From contig CALSRS010000002.1 in NCBI GenBank assembly GCA_943788815.1, positions 121,062 to 185,061 on the forward strand: a stretch of DNA of 64,000 bases, read 5' to 3'. The first letter of the stretch is position 1; every line of letters starts with the position of its first letter. Position numbers and translations under genes: made by a program. Shown one piece after another: positions 44,183 through 53,180 of this stretch. The notes beneath the pieces were generated by a model. It did not search any database. It saw nothing but the letters and a program-made list of their open reading frames with translations, and was not told the origin of the DNA. Source of the stretch: an uncultured Gammaproteobacteria bacterium (lineage in GTDB: Bacteria; Pseudomonadota; Gammaproteobacteria; Eutrophobiales; Eutrophobiaceae).

Positions 44183-45040
44183 ATGAAAAAACTCTTATAT
44201 CAGTTTGATACAGATCCACAAGCTTCGGTATTTGATAATGTCGTTGCCTACGATGGCGGCGCCGATCATGTTACAGCATATGCTAATTGCAACGCAGATA
44301 TGATAACGCCACTCGTAGAAGGTGCAATATTTACTCGCTCTGGTTCTAATAAGAAAAACACCGCCATATTTGTCGGCGGCAGTGATATCAACACCGGGGA
44401 TAAGTTATTCGATACAATTCAAAAATACTTTTTTGACGGTTTTCGAGTATCAACCATGCTCGATAGTAATGGTTGTAATACAACCGCTGCGGCCGCTGTT
44501 GCCTGTATTTTAAAAAATGGAGTGATTTTGGGAAAAAATGTGGTGATTCTGGCGGGAACTGGTCCTGTTGGTGGGCGTGCAGCAGTAATTATGGCGAAGC
44601 TCGGCGCCAAAGTTTGTATTTCATCCAGAGGAATGCAGCGTTCTGAACAGGCTTGTAATTACCTCAATCAACGATTTGGTGTTGAAATCGAACCTCGGGA
44701 AGCCAAAACTAATGAAAATCGTGCTAAATTGATAGAAAATGCACAGATTGTTCTGGCGACAGGGGCAGCTGGTGTGGAGTTATTAAGTGAAGATGACTGG
44801 AGAAATAATTCCAGTATCGAGATAATGGTAGATGCAAATGCCGTTCCCCCTGCTGGGATAAAAGGTATTAAAATGACCGATAAAGGGGAATCTCGGCATG
44901 GGAAAACGACCTGGGGATCGATTGGTTTTGGTCCCGCCAAGCTTGCATTACAACGTCAATGTATTGGAAGATTGTTTGAACAAAATGACCTTATCCTGGA
45001 TGTAGATGAAATATTTAATATCGCTACAGAGATAATATAA
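44183..45040 (+). CDS. NAD(P)-dependent methylene-tetrahydrofolate / methylene-tetrahydromethanopterin dehydrogenase (MtdA-like)
   Basis: A 285-residue enzyme. The N-terminus KKLLYQFDTDPQASVFDNVVAYDGGADHV and PLVEGAIFTR match MtdA/MtdB, and SNGCNTTAAAAVA is the catalytic/pterin region. The nucleotide-binding Rossmann motif is ILAGTGPVGGRAAVIMAKLGAKV near residue 125. These enzymes oxidise methylene-H4F (MtdA) or methylene-H4MPT (MtdB), and are best known in methylotrophs. The divergent FchA-like gene favours H4F. A TATAAT lies at 44150-44155, about 28 bp upstream. Confidence 0.9.
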   Translation: MKKLLYQFDTDPQASVFDNVVAYDGGADHVTAYANCNADMITPLVEGAIFTRSGSNKKNTAIFVGGSDINTGDKLFDTIQKYFFDGFRVSTMLDSNGCNTTAAAAVACILKNGVILGKNVVILAGTGPVGGRAAVIMAKLGAKVCISSRGMQRSEQACNYLNQRFGVEIEPREAKTNENRAKLIENAQIVLATGAAGVELLSEDDWRNNSSIEIMVDANAVPPAGIKGIKMTDKGESRHGKTTWGSIGFGPAKLALQRQCIGRLFEQNDLILDVDEIFNIATEII

Positions 45041-45070
45041 AATTATCTAAGCCAATTATTAAAACCATTT

Positions 45071-46228
45071 ATGAATCAATATATAAAAAACTGGAAATAT
45101 ACTTTTTTCCTTATTAGTTGCCAGATTTTTTTATCTGCGGCTCTCCATGCACAATCATATGAAGAAGGCCGATCTGCATATATTAATGGTGACTACAGCA
45201 CAGCCATGAATATATTGAGTCCCATGGCTGAAGCAGGGGATGCCGAAGCACAAAAAATGTTAGGCATTATGTATGATTATGGGCAAGGGGTTGATGAGGA
45301 TCCAAACACAGCATTACAGTGGTATATACGCTCAGCAGAACAAGGTCAAACTGCTGTTCAATACCAGGTAGGTGCAAAATATTTCAAAGGAGAAACCATT
45401 CCTCAAGACTATAACGAGGCGGCGAGATGGTGGCAGATGGCAGCAGATGGTGGTCAGGTTGATGCCCAATTTAATCTGGGACTCATGTATTTCAGAGGAA
45501 TGGGAATTACACAAGATGATGTAACCGCAGCTGGCATGTTTCAACAGGCAGCAGAACAAGGCCATGGAAATGCACAATACAGCTTAGGTGTAATGTTTGC
45601 ATTCGGACGAGGTGTAGATAGAGATTATCAAATTGCCAGAGAATGGTTTGTACAGGCAGCTGATAAGGGAGTAGCTCAGGCGCAATATAACCTTGGAATA
45701 TTTTATGAAAATGGTAACGGTGTTGAGCAAAATATTGAACAGGCAAAAAACTGGTACCAGCTTGCAGCAGATCAAGGATTAAATGAAGCTATAGCAAAAC
45801 TAGATTCCCTGAATGTCACTGGCTCAAATTATGAAATGCAAGATGTAATATCGACTGATTCAAATGATAACCTGGAGTCTTCTGCAACTGTTTCTAGTAC
45901 CTCTAGCTATGATTACGCGGAAATTGCAACAACAGGCGTAAAGCGGGAAAGCTGGTTACGTGATCAATCTCCTGATTACTATACGATTCAGATTGGTAGT
46001 GTATTGAATGAAGATGACCTGGTAAGTTATCTAAAACGACATAATATTGAAAACAATTACGCATATATTCAGGTGGATATAAATGGAACAACTCGATATA
46101 ACGCATTTTATGGGATATTCGGCACATATCAGGATGCGCAATCTGCGGTAAACGAACTTCCAGGTGAAATTCAACGCTCAAGTCCCTGGATTAGAAATAT
46201 TCGCATACTCCAGGACATGATTAATTAA
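45071..46228 (+). CDS. Exported Sel1-like repeat protein with C-terminal SPOR-like domain
   Basis: A 385-aa protein with an N-terminal signal peptide (cleavage likely after LHAQS). About six Sel1-type repeats (TPR-like, each about 36 aa with a G-x-x-Y-x-x-G-x-G-V pattern) run from residue 30 to 240, then a Ser/Thr linker. The C-terminal YTIQIGSVLNEDDLVSYLKRH ... YNAFYGIFGTYQDAQSAV is a SPOR-like fold near residues 300-385. SPOR domains bind denuded peptidoglycan, so it may act at the cell wall or septum (inference). It starts 30 bp after the MtdA-like gene. Confidence 0.85.
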   Translation: MNQYIKNWKYTFFLISCQIFLSAALHAQSYEEGRSAYINGDYSTAMNILSPMAEAGDAEAQKMLGIMYDYGQGVDEDPNTALQWYIRSAEQGQTAVQYQVGAKYFKGETIPQDYNEAARWWQMAADGGQVDAQFNLGLMYFRGMGITQDDVTAAGMFQQAAEQGHGNAQYSLGVMFAFGRGVDRDYQIAREWFVQAADKGVAQAQYNLGIFYENGNGVEQNIEQAKNWYQLAADQGLNEAIAKLDSLNVTGSNYEMQDVISTDSNDNLESSATVSSTSSYDYAEIATTGVKRESWLRDQSPDYYTIQIGSVLNEDDLVSYLKRHNIENNYAYIQVDINGTTRYNAFYGIFGTYQDAQSAVNELPGEIQRSSPWIRNIRILQDMIN

Positions 46229-46288
46229 TTAATTACTAATCAGAAATAACATTTTCTTTCAAACAACTACTTCCTGGTCGAAACATTA

Positions 46289-47014
46289 ATGTCAATATTT
46301 GATGACATATTATCCGATAGTGAGGAAGGATTACTTCAACGTTTTTATAAATTCAAATCCACACCCAACACACCTGCAAGCTCCATTTCTGATATTGCAA
46401 AAAGCCTTACCCTCCGCAAAGAGCAATTGATTTGCGCATTGGGCTTTAACCCCGATGCCAGGCTGTTGATTGAAATATTACCTACTTTTGGATATGCCAC
46501 ATTTAATGAGCTAGACCAGGAAAGGAACGAAATTTTTATTTCAGATATATATAAAAAAATACCACTGGATAATATTGAAAAAATTTATGAAAGAATAAAA
46601 AGTAATCAAAATATGCTGGAAGCGATGCAATATTTGCTTAAAAGTCGTCTTGAAAAAGTTGAGAGCGAAATTGAAACTACGGTCAATTCTATGATAATAG
46701 AAAAATACAAATCTGAAATGCGCGCAGTTTATAGCCTGGGAATTGCCAGTATAGATTTCACAGAAGCGAGACTTGATAAACGAGACAGTGGTTTTCGGGC
46801 ATTACTGAATGAAGTAACTATGATAGTAGAAAATAAATTAATGCCTGTGGGCGAAATCTTCTTCAGAGACACAATATTACCGCAGGAGAAGCAAAAGTTA
46901 CTTAACAAAGGTCTCATTCCAAAAGAACTGGTACAATTGCGACTCAATGAATCGGATATTAACCCTCAAGAAAAGAAAGTTCTGAATGACTATCTTAGAA
47001 CGAATAAAGATTAG
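46289..47014 (+). CDS. Unknown protein, tandem paralogue 1
   Basis: A 241-residue soluble, mostly helical protein without a signal peptide. Landmarks are ISDIAKSLTLRKEQLICALGFNPDAR near residue 30, a charged middle with YKSEMRAVYSLGIASIDFTEARL near 150, and DTILPQEKQKLLNKGLIPKELVQLRL near the end. The next gene encodes a clear paralogue with the same motifs in order, 12 bp downstream, so the pair was duplicated and is co-transcribed. The first 40 residues could be a small DNA-binding-like helix pair, but I see no recognised domain. Confidence 0.7.
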   Translation: MSIFDDILSDSEEGLLQRFYKFKSTPNTPASSISDIAKSLTLRKEQLICALGFNPDARLLIEILPTFGYATFNELDQERNEIFISDIYKKIPLDNIEKIYERIKSNQNMLEAMQYLLKSRLEKVESEIETTVNSMIIEKYKSEMRAVYSLGIASIDFTEARLDKRDSGFRALLNEVTMIVENKLMPVGEIFFRDTILPQEKQKLLNKGLIPKELVQLRLNESDINPQEKKVLNDYLRTNKD

Positions 47015-47026
47015 GAATCTGTATAT

Positions 47027-47740
47027 ATGTTAAGTTTCACGGAGTTGTTAACAGCATCTGATTCTGATCTAGTAAAAACATTTTACAAAATCAGTGTCGA
47101 TGAAAATGACGACTTTATTATCAAAATAAACAAGACAGCAGCACAGATAGGTTTAAACCATACCCAACTGGTTTGCGCTCTGGGTTTTAATAAACATATC
47201 CGTGAACTGGTTGATATTTATTCAACATTGGGTTTTCGTTCATACAAGCTTTTATCATATCGTTGTAATGAATTATTCAGCACGGACACTTACAATCAAT
47301 TACAGATAGATAATATTCTTGATATTTACTCCGAACGTCTGGAAGACGAACAGATTCTTGATAGCATTAAGGAACTGATAAGTCCCCGATTAGGAAATAT
47401 AGAAGCATATATTGATAAACATGACGATCCTACTCATGTATTTAGTTACAGAATGGAAATTCAATCTATCTATTCCGCAGGCATTGTGGGTAAGGAATTT
47501 GCGGAACAACGATTAAAAATGAATAACGGTAAATTCAGAATCATATCTGATGAAGTCAATGCTATTGTTCTGGCTGGTTTTTTTCCACCCAGTAATCTTT
47601 TTTTTACCGACGACGTTATTCCAGAAGAAAAAAAATTACTGATCGAAAGCAAACAAATTTCACAAGATATGATAAAAAACAGATTGCAAAATAAAAATAT
47701 CTCAGAGGATGAGAGAGATATGCTGGAATCTTATATATAG
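47027..47740 (+). CDS. Unknown protein, tandem paralogue 2
   Basis: A 237-residue homologue of the preceding protein. Shared blocks include AAQIGLNHTQLVCALGFN, FSYRMEIQSIYSAGIVGKEFAEQRL, DEVNAIVLAGFFPPSNLFF and DVIPEEKKLL. Overall divergence is considerable, so the duplication is old or the two are specialised. No signal peptide or membrane segment. It is convergent with the macro-domain gene, ending 22 bp before that gene's stop. Function unknown. Confidence 0.7.
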   Translation: MLSFTELLTASDSDLVKTFYKISVDENDDFIIKINKTAAQIGLNHTQLVCALGFNKHIRELVDIYSTLGFRSYKLLSYRCNELFSTDTYNQLQIDNILDIYSERLEDEQILDSIKELISPRLGNIEAYIDKHDDPTHVFSYRMEIQSIYSAGIVGKEFAEQRLKMNNGKFRIISDEVNAIVLAGFFPPSNLFFTDDVIPEEKKLLIESKQISQDMIKNRLQNKNISEDERDMLESYI

Positions 47741-47762
47741 AGTTATAAGATATATCTTTCAC

Positions 47763-48254
47763 CTAAGTATGTTTTTCATTCGCTTTCTCCCCTGCTTTAA
47801 ACACTACATATAAATAAACCGGAATATCCAACTCACCCAGTTGTGATTTTATCAATGGATATACCTGACCCCAATCTAAACCACCTACTCCGGTTGCCAG
47901 TTTTGGCAAGGCTACTGAGCTAAATTCTTCTTTTTGAATTATCTTTTTAAGTGCACGCAAGCTATGATTAACGTTCACTTCTGTTGCCTTACCTGGCTTC
48001 TTATCAGCCCCGTATCCTCCTTCCTGAGTTAATAAATTAACAATTCTTACGCCATCGGCACCACCCCACACCCAGGCATCACCAGTTTTCGGATGAGTAG
48101 TGTGACACCAATGATGGAAATCCTTGTGCATGGCGGGATATCGTTCATGTAATGCTAAAGCCAAGCCCTGGTTCATAGGATCATTTGGTGCAACTCCATG
48201 AGCAATCACCTGCGCAGATGTCAATACGATATCACCTTCAACTTCAATAATCAT
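47763..48254 (-). CDS. Macro-domain protein (ADP-ribose binding, TARG1/OARD1-like)
   Basis: A 163-residue single-domain protein. The macro fold is indicated by GDIVLTSAQVIAHGVAPNDPMNQGLALALHERYP at the start and by VALPKLATGVGGLDWGQVYPLI near residue 125, which resembles the TARG1/OARD1 and ALC1-like branch. Such proteins bind ADP-ribose derivatives or remove ADP-ribose from proteins. The family is often linked to toxin-antitoxin or stress modules, but here no obvious ADP-ribosyltransferase is adjacent. The catalytic residues cannot be assigned by eye. Confidence 0.88.
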   Translation of the reverse strand: MIIEVEGDIVLTSAQVIAHGVAPNDPMNQGLALALHERYPAMHKDFHHWCHTTHPKTGDAWVWGGADGVRIVNLLTQEGGYGADKKPGKATEVNVNHSLRALKKIIQKEEFSSVALPKLATGVGGLDWGQVYPLIKSQLGELDIPVYLYVVFKAGEKANEKHT

Positions 48255-48405
48255 AGATTGTGCTCTCCATATAATTCCAATTTTATAAACTATATTTTTT
48301 TACTACGAATGTACAATATGACATATTTAGTGATTGTTCTTTATGACATACATCAAACCTGTCAAACAAAATGTTTGCTTTCATCAAGTTGCCGTCATAA
48401 TTGAT

Positions 48406-50025
48406 CTAATCGTTACACAAGGTAATGATGTCTGCAGATAATTCACTTGCTATTTCTTCAGTAAATTTATTTGATTTCAAGATTACACAGGCTGCCTGCA
48501 TGTTGTCTTGCGCAAGATATAATTTGGTCAAATTAAGATAAGGACCTGAAAAACCAGGGTCACCTTCAATCGCAATATGAAATTTTTCTTCAGCAGCATC
48601 TAATTCACCTACCTCTGCAAGCAATATTCCCAGATTATTATTAGCTCGTGCATGGAAAGGCTCTAGCTGTATTGTTTTTTCATAATAAAATTTAGCTTCA
48701 TTAGTTTCACCAGAACGTTCGAGGATATTCGCAAGATTATAATATGCCGCGGTGTATAAAGGATTTTTGTTAATCGCGGCTTTATTTTCAAAGATCGCAT
48801 CTTCCTTCCTCCCCAGACTATCTAATGCAATAGCTAAATTAAAATTGGGAAACGCATCAGTCGGGTTGAGAGTCATGGCAATTTTGTAATGAAATATTGC
48901 CATTTGGATATTCCCCTGCTTATTAAATGCAATTCCCAGATTATTGTGCGCATTGGAATACGCCGGGTTAATCGAAAGTGCTTGTTGATAATATTCAATG
49001 GCCTCACCTATTTTCCCCGAGTCTGTCTTAATGTTGCCTAAGTTATAAAATGCTCGGTAACTGGATTGATTCTTACTAGCCACATCCATCCAAAGAGTTT
49101 CCTCACTGGCCCAGGTTTGATTTCGAACAATGGTGCCAACGGCAAGTGAAATTACCAGCACTATACTAATAACTCTCGGTAATATTTTATTCTGATAAAG
49201 CACCTCATTTAGAACATAACTTAACAGTAGACTCAAGCCGACCATGGGAAGATAAAGCCGATGCTCAAATATTATTTCAAGACCAATAAATGACGACTCT
49301 ATTAATAAATGCAAAAAGAACCAGAAAATACAAAAAGTTACTATTTTGTTTTTATTCACCATTCTAATTGCAAAAAATAATGCACTTATTATAAGCATCA
49401 AGCTGAGTATGGTAGTAACAGGCTGAAATAAAGATTGGGAGATTTCAAATTCATGAATTAGATTTAACCTTGAAGGCAATGGAAATATAACCAGACTGAC
49501 ATAAAAAACAACCACCCTTAACTCTGTTAACAACCTTTCACCAAGAGAAAAGTTTCTATAAATGTAATCAACTAAAATCCGATCAACAGGATTCTCTCCA
49601 AGAAAAACTAATGCCACTAAAATACTTACACACACAAGCAGAAGAACCTTACTAAGGTTTGTTCTAGTAAATTGCTTAAAAGATTGATTAAATATTAGCC
49701 ATTCCGACATAATGATAGTAACTGGCAATATTGCAGCAATTTCTTTGCTTGATATAGCAAATACAAATCCCGCCAATGAAATCAAGTAACATATATAGCT
49801 TTGCGATTTGTTGTTGTTCACTCTTCCATACAAATACGCCAACAATGCCATTAAATAAAACATGGTTGCAAGACTATTCATTCTCTGCACAACATAGGTA
49901 ACAGACTGAATTTGGACAGGGTGAGCTACAAAAATACAAGCAGCAATTATTGATATAAAATGTACTCTATAAACCTTAAGCTCTTCACCAGTATGGTTTG
50001 ATTTTTTGCCAAGATGACATAACAA
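48406..50025 (-). CDS. TMTC-like membrane protein with C-terminal TPRs, main part (gene interrupted by frameshift)
   Basis: About 540 residues. The N-terminal 300 contain about nine hydrophobic helices; the C-terminal part from about residue 310 is a chain of TPR repeats (for example YNLGNIKTDSGKIGEAIEYYQQAL). This matches TMTC/O-mannosyltransferase-like TPR proteins. The first membrane segments and the acidic loop motif FDDIPN are encoded in another frame at 49947-50360. The two frames overlap and switch at a run of eight T (minus strand) at 50024-50031; one more T would join them into a single protein of about 650 aa. Confidence 0.8.
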   Translation of the reverse strand: MLCHLGKKSNHTGEELKVYRVHFISIIAACIFVAHPVQIQSVTYVVQRMNSLATMFYLMALLAYLYGRVNNNKSQSYICYLISLAGFVFAISSKEIAAILPVTIIMSEWLIFNQSFKQFTRTNLSKVLLLVCVSILVALVFLGENPVDRILVDYIYRNFSLGERLLTELRVVVFYVSLVIFPLPSRLNLIHEFEISQSLFQPVTTILSLMLIISALFFAIRMVNKNKIVTFCIFWFFLHLLIESSFIGLEIIFEHRLYLPMVGLSLLLSYVLNEVLYQNKILPRVISIVLVISLAVGTIVRNQTWASEETLWMDVASKNQSSYRAFYNLGNIKTDSGKIGEAIEYYQQALSINPAYSNAHNNLGIAFNKQGNIQMAIFHYKIAMTLNPTDAFPNFNLAIALDSLGRKEDAIFENKAAINKNPLYTAAYYNLANILERSGETNEAKFYYEKTIQLEPFHARANNNLGILLAEVGELDAAEEKFHIAIEGDPGFSGPYLNLTKLYLAQDNMQAACVILKSNKFTEEIASELSADIITLCND

Positions 50026-50360
50026 AAAAAAGCTAACAAATAAACTAATACTCCATTAACAGCATGGATAAATATATTCATCAGGTGATACCCGGTCACA
50101 TCCAGATTTCCAAATTCATGATTAAGCGCAAAACTAATATTGGCCAGAGGACGACTTGGCATCAAACTACCAAATCCGGCATTTCTAAGGTTTTCTAAAT
50201 TCAATACATTAACGTGTATGGCTTTGTTCTCGACTATATTGGGAATATCATCGAATACAAATGGAACATTCAGTGTGTTCGCATAGCAAATTACAGTTAA
50301 TACTATTAGTATAAACACAGGGAATAAATGGACAGATAGTTTTGTAGGACAATTACTCAT
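49947..50360 (-). CDS. N-terminal part of the same TMTC-like protein (before the frameshift)
   Basis: About 137 codons starting at the ATG at 50358-50360; a TTG lies three codons upstream. It has a signal-like first helix, then PFVFDDIPNIVENKAI, the acidic loop motif of GT-C glycosyltransferases such as TMTC and PMT proteins, and a helix at HLMNIFIHAVNGVLVYLLAFF. After that helix the frame continues into non-homologous sequence (CYVILAKNQT...) and stops at 49947. The homologous sequence resumes in the next frame, so on its own this is truncated. Confidence 0.65.
   Translation of the reverse strand: MSNCPTKLSVHLFPVFILIVLTVICYANTLNVPFVFDDIPNIVENKAIHVNVLNLENLRNAGFGSLMPSRPLANISFALNHEFGNLDVTGYHLMNIFIHAVNGVLVYLLAFFCYVILAKNQTILVKSLRFIEYILYQ
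50024..50031 (-). other. Homopolymer run (T8 on the coding strand) where the reading frame breaks
   Basis: Eight T on the minus strand, between GC and GTT. In the upstream frame it is read GCT TTT TTT TGT; adding one T gives GCT TTT TTT TTG TTA TGT CAT, which joins the downstream frame. It may be a true mutation, slippage during transcription or translation, or an assembly or read error. Confidence 0.7.
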
Positions 50361-50491
50361 AATCAGCAATAAAAATTATTTCTTAGCTTTTCCTTTCTAT
50401 TGTATGATTTGCCAGATATTAGTTCCTAATCCTTATTGTAATATCACGTCCTGACTATCCATACCTAATTCAAATGAAATTCTAGACCAGC

Positions 50492-52282
50492 ATGATAATT
50501 ATTACTTCGATAGTCTTATTAATCGTTTTCATTGCCCTGATATTTTGGGAACGATCCCCGGATATTACGCTATGGACAGGTGTATTAGCTCTATTGGTTT
50601 GTCCGTATAAAATTGAAGATGAATGGGTAATTGGCGTCCTTCAGTCTGATATTGTTTTAAATAACTTTGCAAATGAAGGTGTGATTACCATTGCCGCATT
50701 TTTTATAATAGCTGCAGGATTACGTGAAACAGGCTTTTTACAGATTGTTTCCCAAAATATCCTCAAGTTTCCTAAATCAATTTTATCCGCACAAAACAGA
50801 ATAATTTGGCCTACGGCGCTAATCAGCGCTTTTATGAATAACACACCGGTAGTCGCCATGCTGTTACCTGCAATTGATGAATGGGCAAGACGAAATGGCT
50901 TGTCTATCTCAAAATTATTAATCCCGTTGTCTTATGCCTCAATTCTGGGTGGGGCATGCACATTAATTGGCACTAGTTCTAACCTGATTGTAAATGGATG
51001 GCTCATTAATGAACTTGGGCATAGTGGTTTAGGTATTTTTGAAATCAGCATGGTGGGCATACCCATTGCCATCTTTGGTTTGTTATATATTTTGATATCA
51101 AGCCATTGGCTACTTATCGATCGCACACCTGTGATTGATCAAGATGACGACTCTCGACAATACACTGTTGAAATGATCGTTGAGGACAATGGCATTCTTG
51201 CTGGAAAATCTATTGAAAACGCGGGTCTACGTGGACTAAATGGCTTATATCTAATAGAAATAGATCGTGACGGTGAAATCTTGCCCGCTGTTTCTTCTGA
51301 GATAATTTTACACGGTAATGACAGGTTGGTATTTGCCGGCATAATAGATTCGGTAGTTGACCTTCAAAATCTTCGAGGACTAATACCCGCTACCAATCAA
51401 ATTTTCAAACTATCAGAACCACGGCGTAGAAGACATCTTATAGAAGCTGTAGTTAGTAATAAATGTCCCCTTGTTGGCAAGTCTATACGGGAAGGAAAAT
51501 TCAGGACAAATTATAATGCAGCAGTAATTGCAGTTGCGCGAAGTGGAGAAAGAATAAATAAAAAAATAGGTGACATTGTACTAAAAGTTGGGGACGTTCT
51601 TTTGCTGGAGGCGCGTTCTAATTTTCTGGAACAACAAAAAAACAGTGCTGATTTTTACCTGGTTAGTAGCGTGTCAGATTCTCCATTCATAGAACACAAA
51701 CTGGGATATCTTTCTATTACCCTACTGGGAACCATGGTAATAACAGTGAGCACAGGAGTGGTGTCGATATTAACAGGTGCCTTACTAACAGCAACATTAA
51801 TGATACTAACGGGGTGCTGCACCCCCACTCAGGCTAGACGCGCAATAGATCTAGAAACAGTTCTTGTTATTGTCGCTGCATTATGTCTTGGAAAAGCAAT
51901 CGAAATTAGCGGCCTGGCTCATAATTTTTCCAATATCATGCTGTCGACCTTTGGAGATAGTCCTGAAGTAATGTTATCAACTATATTTATCACCACGATG
52001 ATACTTGGCAACTTGATTACATCTAAAGCATCGGCCGTATTAATGCTGCCGATTGTGCTTGCCATTTCTGAATCTATGGGCGTATCCATAATGCCATTCA
52101 TAATTGCTGTCATGATTGCATCTGCAACTGCCTTGGCGACACCAATTGGTTATCCTACGAATTTAATGATATTCGGAATTGGTGGATACAAATTTAAAGA
52201 TTATCTTACTATGGGCATTCCATTGTCTATTGGGATTTGGGTCATTGCCTCGCTATTAATTCCCATATTCTGGCCATTTTGA
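50492..52282 (+). CDS. SLC13/CitT-type anion permease with RCK_C (TrkA-C) domains
   Basis: A 596-residue membrane protein of the ion-transporter superfamily. The two re-entrant hairpin signatures are FMNNTPVVAMLLPA near residue 113 and ATALATPIGYPTNLMI near 547, with SNLIVNGWLI in the first half. Between the halves lie two RCK_C domains (residues about 215-400, for example GNDRLVFAG and GDVLLLEARSNFLE), as in sulfate or di/tricarboxylate transporters of the SLC13/DASS-like group. The substrate is uncertain. It is convergent with tRNA-Thr. Confidence 0.88.
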   Translation: MIIITSIVLLIVFIALIFWERSPDITLWTGVLALLVCPYKIEDEWVIGVLQSDIVLNNFANEGVITIAAFFIIAAGLRETGFLQIVSQNILKFPKSILSAQNRIIWPTALISAFMNNTPVVAMLLPAIDEWARRNGLSISKLLIPLSYASILGGACTLIGTSSNLIVNGWLINELGHSGLGIFEISMVGIPIAIFGLLYILISSHWLLIDRTPVIDQDDDSRQYTVEMIVEDNGILAGKSIENAGLRGLNGLYLIEIDRDGEILPAVSSEIILHGNDRLVFAGIIDSVVDLQNLRGLIPATNQIFKLSEPRRRRHLIEAVVSNKCPLVGKSIREGKFRTNYNAAVIAVARSGERINKKIGDIVLKVGDVLLLEARSNFLEQQKNSADFYLVSSVSDSPFIEHKLGYLSITLLGTMVITVSTGVVSILTGALLTATLMILTGCCTPTQARRAIDLETVLVIVAALCLGKAIEISGLAHNFSNIMLSTFGDSPEVMLSTIFITTMILGNLITSKASAVLMLPIVLAISESMGVSIMPFIIAVMIASATALATPIGYPTNLMIFGIGGYKFKDYLTMGIPLSIGIWVIASLLIPIFWPF

Positions 52283-52386
52283 AATTTCTGACAAAAACAG
52301 GAGTGGTCCATGGAGGTAGTCAGCCTTCGACCTATATTAAGTAATGCGAAGATCGACAGATATATCAATCAATACACACACAAAAA

Positions 52387-52462
52387 TGGTGCCGGAAAGA
52401 GGATTCGAACCTCCGACCTACGCATTACGAATGCGCCGCTCTACCAACTGAGCTATCCCGGC
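52387..52462 (-). tRNA. tRNA-Thr (CGT)
   Basis: A 76-nt tRNA on the minus strand. The acceptor GCCGGGA pairs with the 3' strand TTCCGGC (one G-T pair) and CCA is encoded. The anticodon loop TTCGTAA between stems GCGCA/TGCGT gives CGT. It is a stand-alone gene between the permease and the pilin genes. Confidence 0.93.
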
Positions 52463-52741
52463 ATAATCATTCCAAATTACCGTACTTGCCTGTAACTACT
52501 CACGATCCAGGCTACTGACTCGTGACTACCCTCCTAAAAAGTGCGCATAGTATAAGTTAGCCACGATTTTCACTCAATCGAAGACAGGTAAGATTGTTAA
52601 AAAGCTGATTTCAGTCGATAATGTTAACTGGTTCACATTACTGTTTTTGCGATGTAGTTATGCGTGCCATTCATCGGGAAACTGGTGCCGTTTATCCAGT
52701 AACCCTTAATCTACCCATAAATTATTGCTATAGGTATCATC

Positions 52742-53158
52742 ATGAAAAAACAGAAAGGTTTTACCCTGACAGAAATTATGATAGTTGTCACCGTGGTGGG
52801 CATCATTTCCATGATCGCGATTCCATCATACAACAGCTATTCACGTAAGGCCAAAAGGTCTGATGCTCAGCAGTTAATGATGGATATTTCTAGTCGACAG
52901 ACACAGTTTCTGCTAAACGCCCGTCAATATACCGCTAATCCGGGGACTGGCGGCTTGAGTACAACTAAAGATGGCTGGACCTGTGACACTGATAGCTGTG
53001 ATAACAATTTTTATGCTGTTACTATCGCTGTTGATAATAGTGCTACACCTCCAACATTTACAATAACTGGAACCGCAATTAACAGTCAGCTGCTCGATGG
53101 TAACTTAACTTTAACCAGCACCGGCGCAAGGACACTTGCAGGCAATTCCGGTTGGTAA
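52742..53158 (+). CDS. pilE: Type IV pilin-like protein PilE
   Basis: A 138-aa class III prepilin. The short leader MKKQKG ends at the prepilin peptidase (PilD) cleavage site before FTLTEIMIVVTVVGIISMIAIPSY, which holds Phe1 and Glu5 of mature pilin. The C-terminal region has a Cys pair (TCDTDSC). It most resembles PilE of the P. aeruginosa minor-pilin operon or ComE-like pilins. Here it sits first in the operon, before fimT. Its stop is 22 bp before the fimT start. Confidence 0.88.
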   Translation: MKKQKGFTLTEIMIVVTVVGIISMIAIPSYNSYSRKAKRSDAQQLMMDISSRQTQFLLNARQYTANPGTGGLSTTKDGWTCDTDSCDNNFYAVTIAVDNSATPPTFTITGTAINSQLLDGNLTLTSTGARTLAGNSGW

Positions 53159-53180
53159 CTGGTTGACGGCACCTATATCC

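Noticed and set aside
52621-52848. Frame overlapping the start of pilE
   Set aside because: It overlaps pilE in another frame and has no recognisable features; pilE has a clear prepilin leader.
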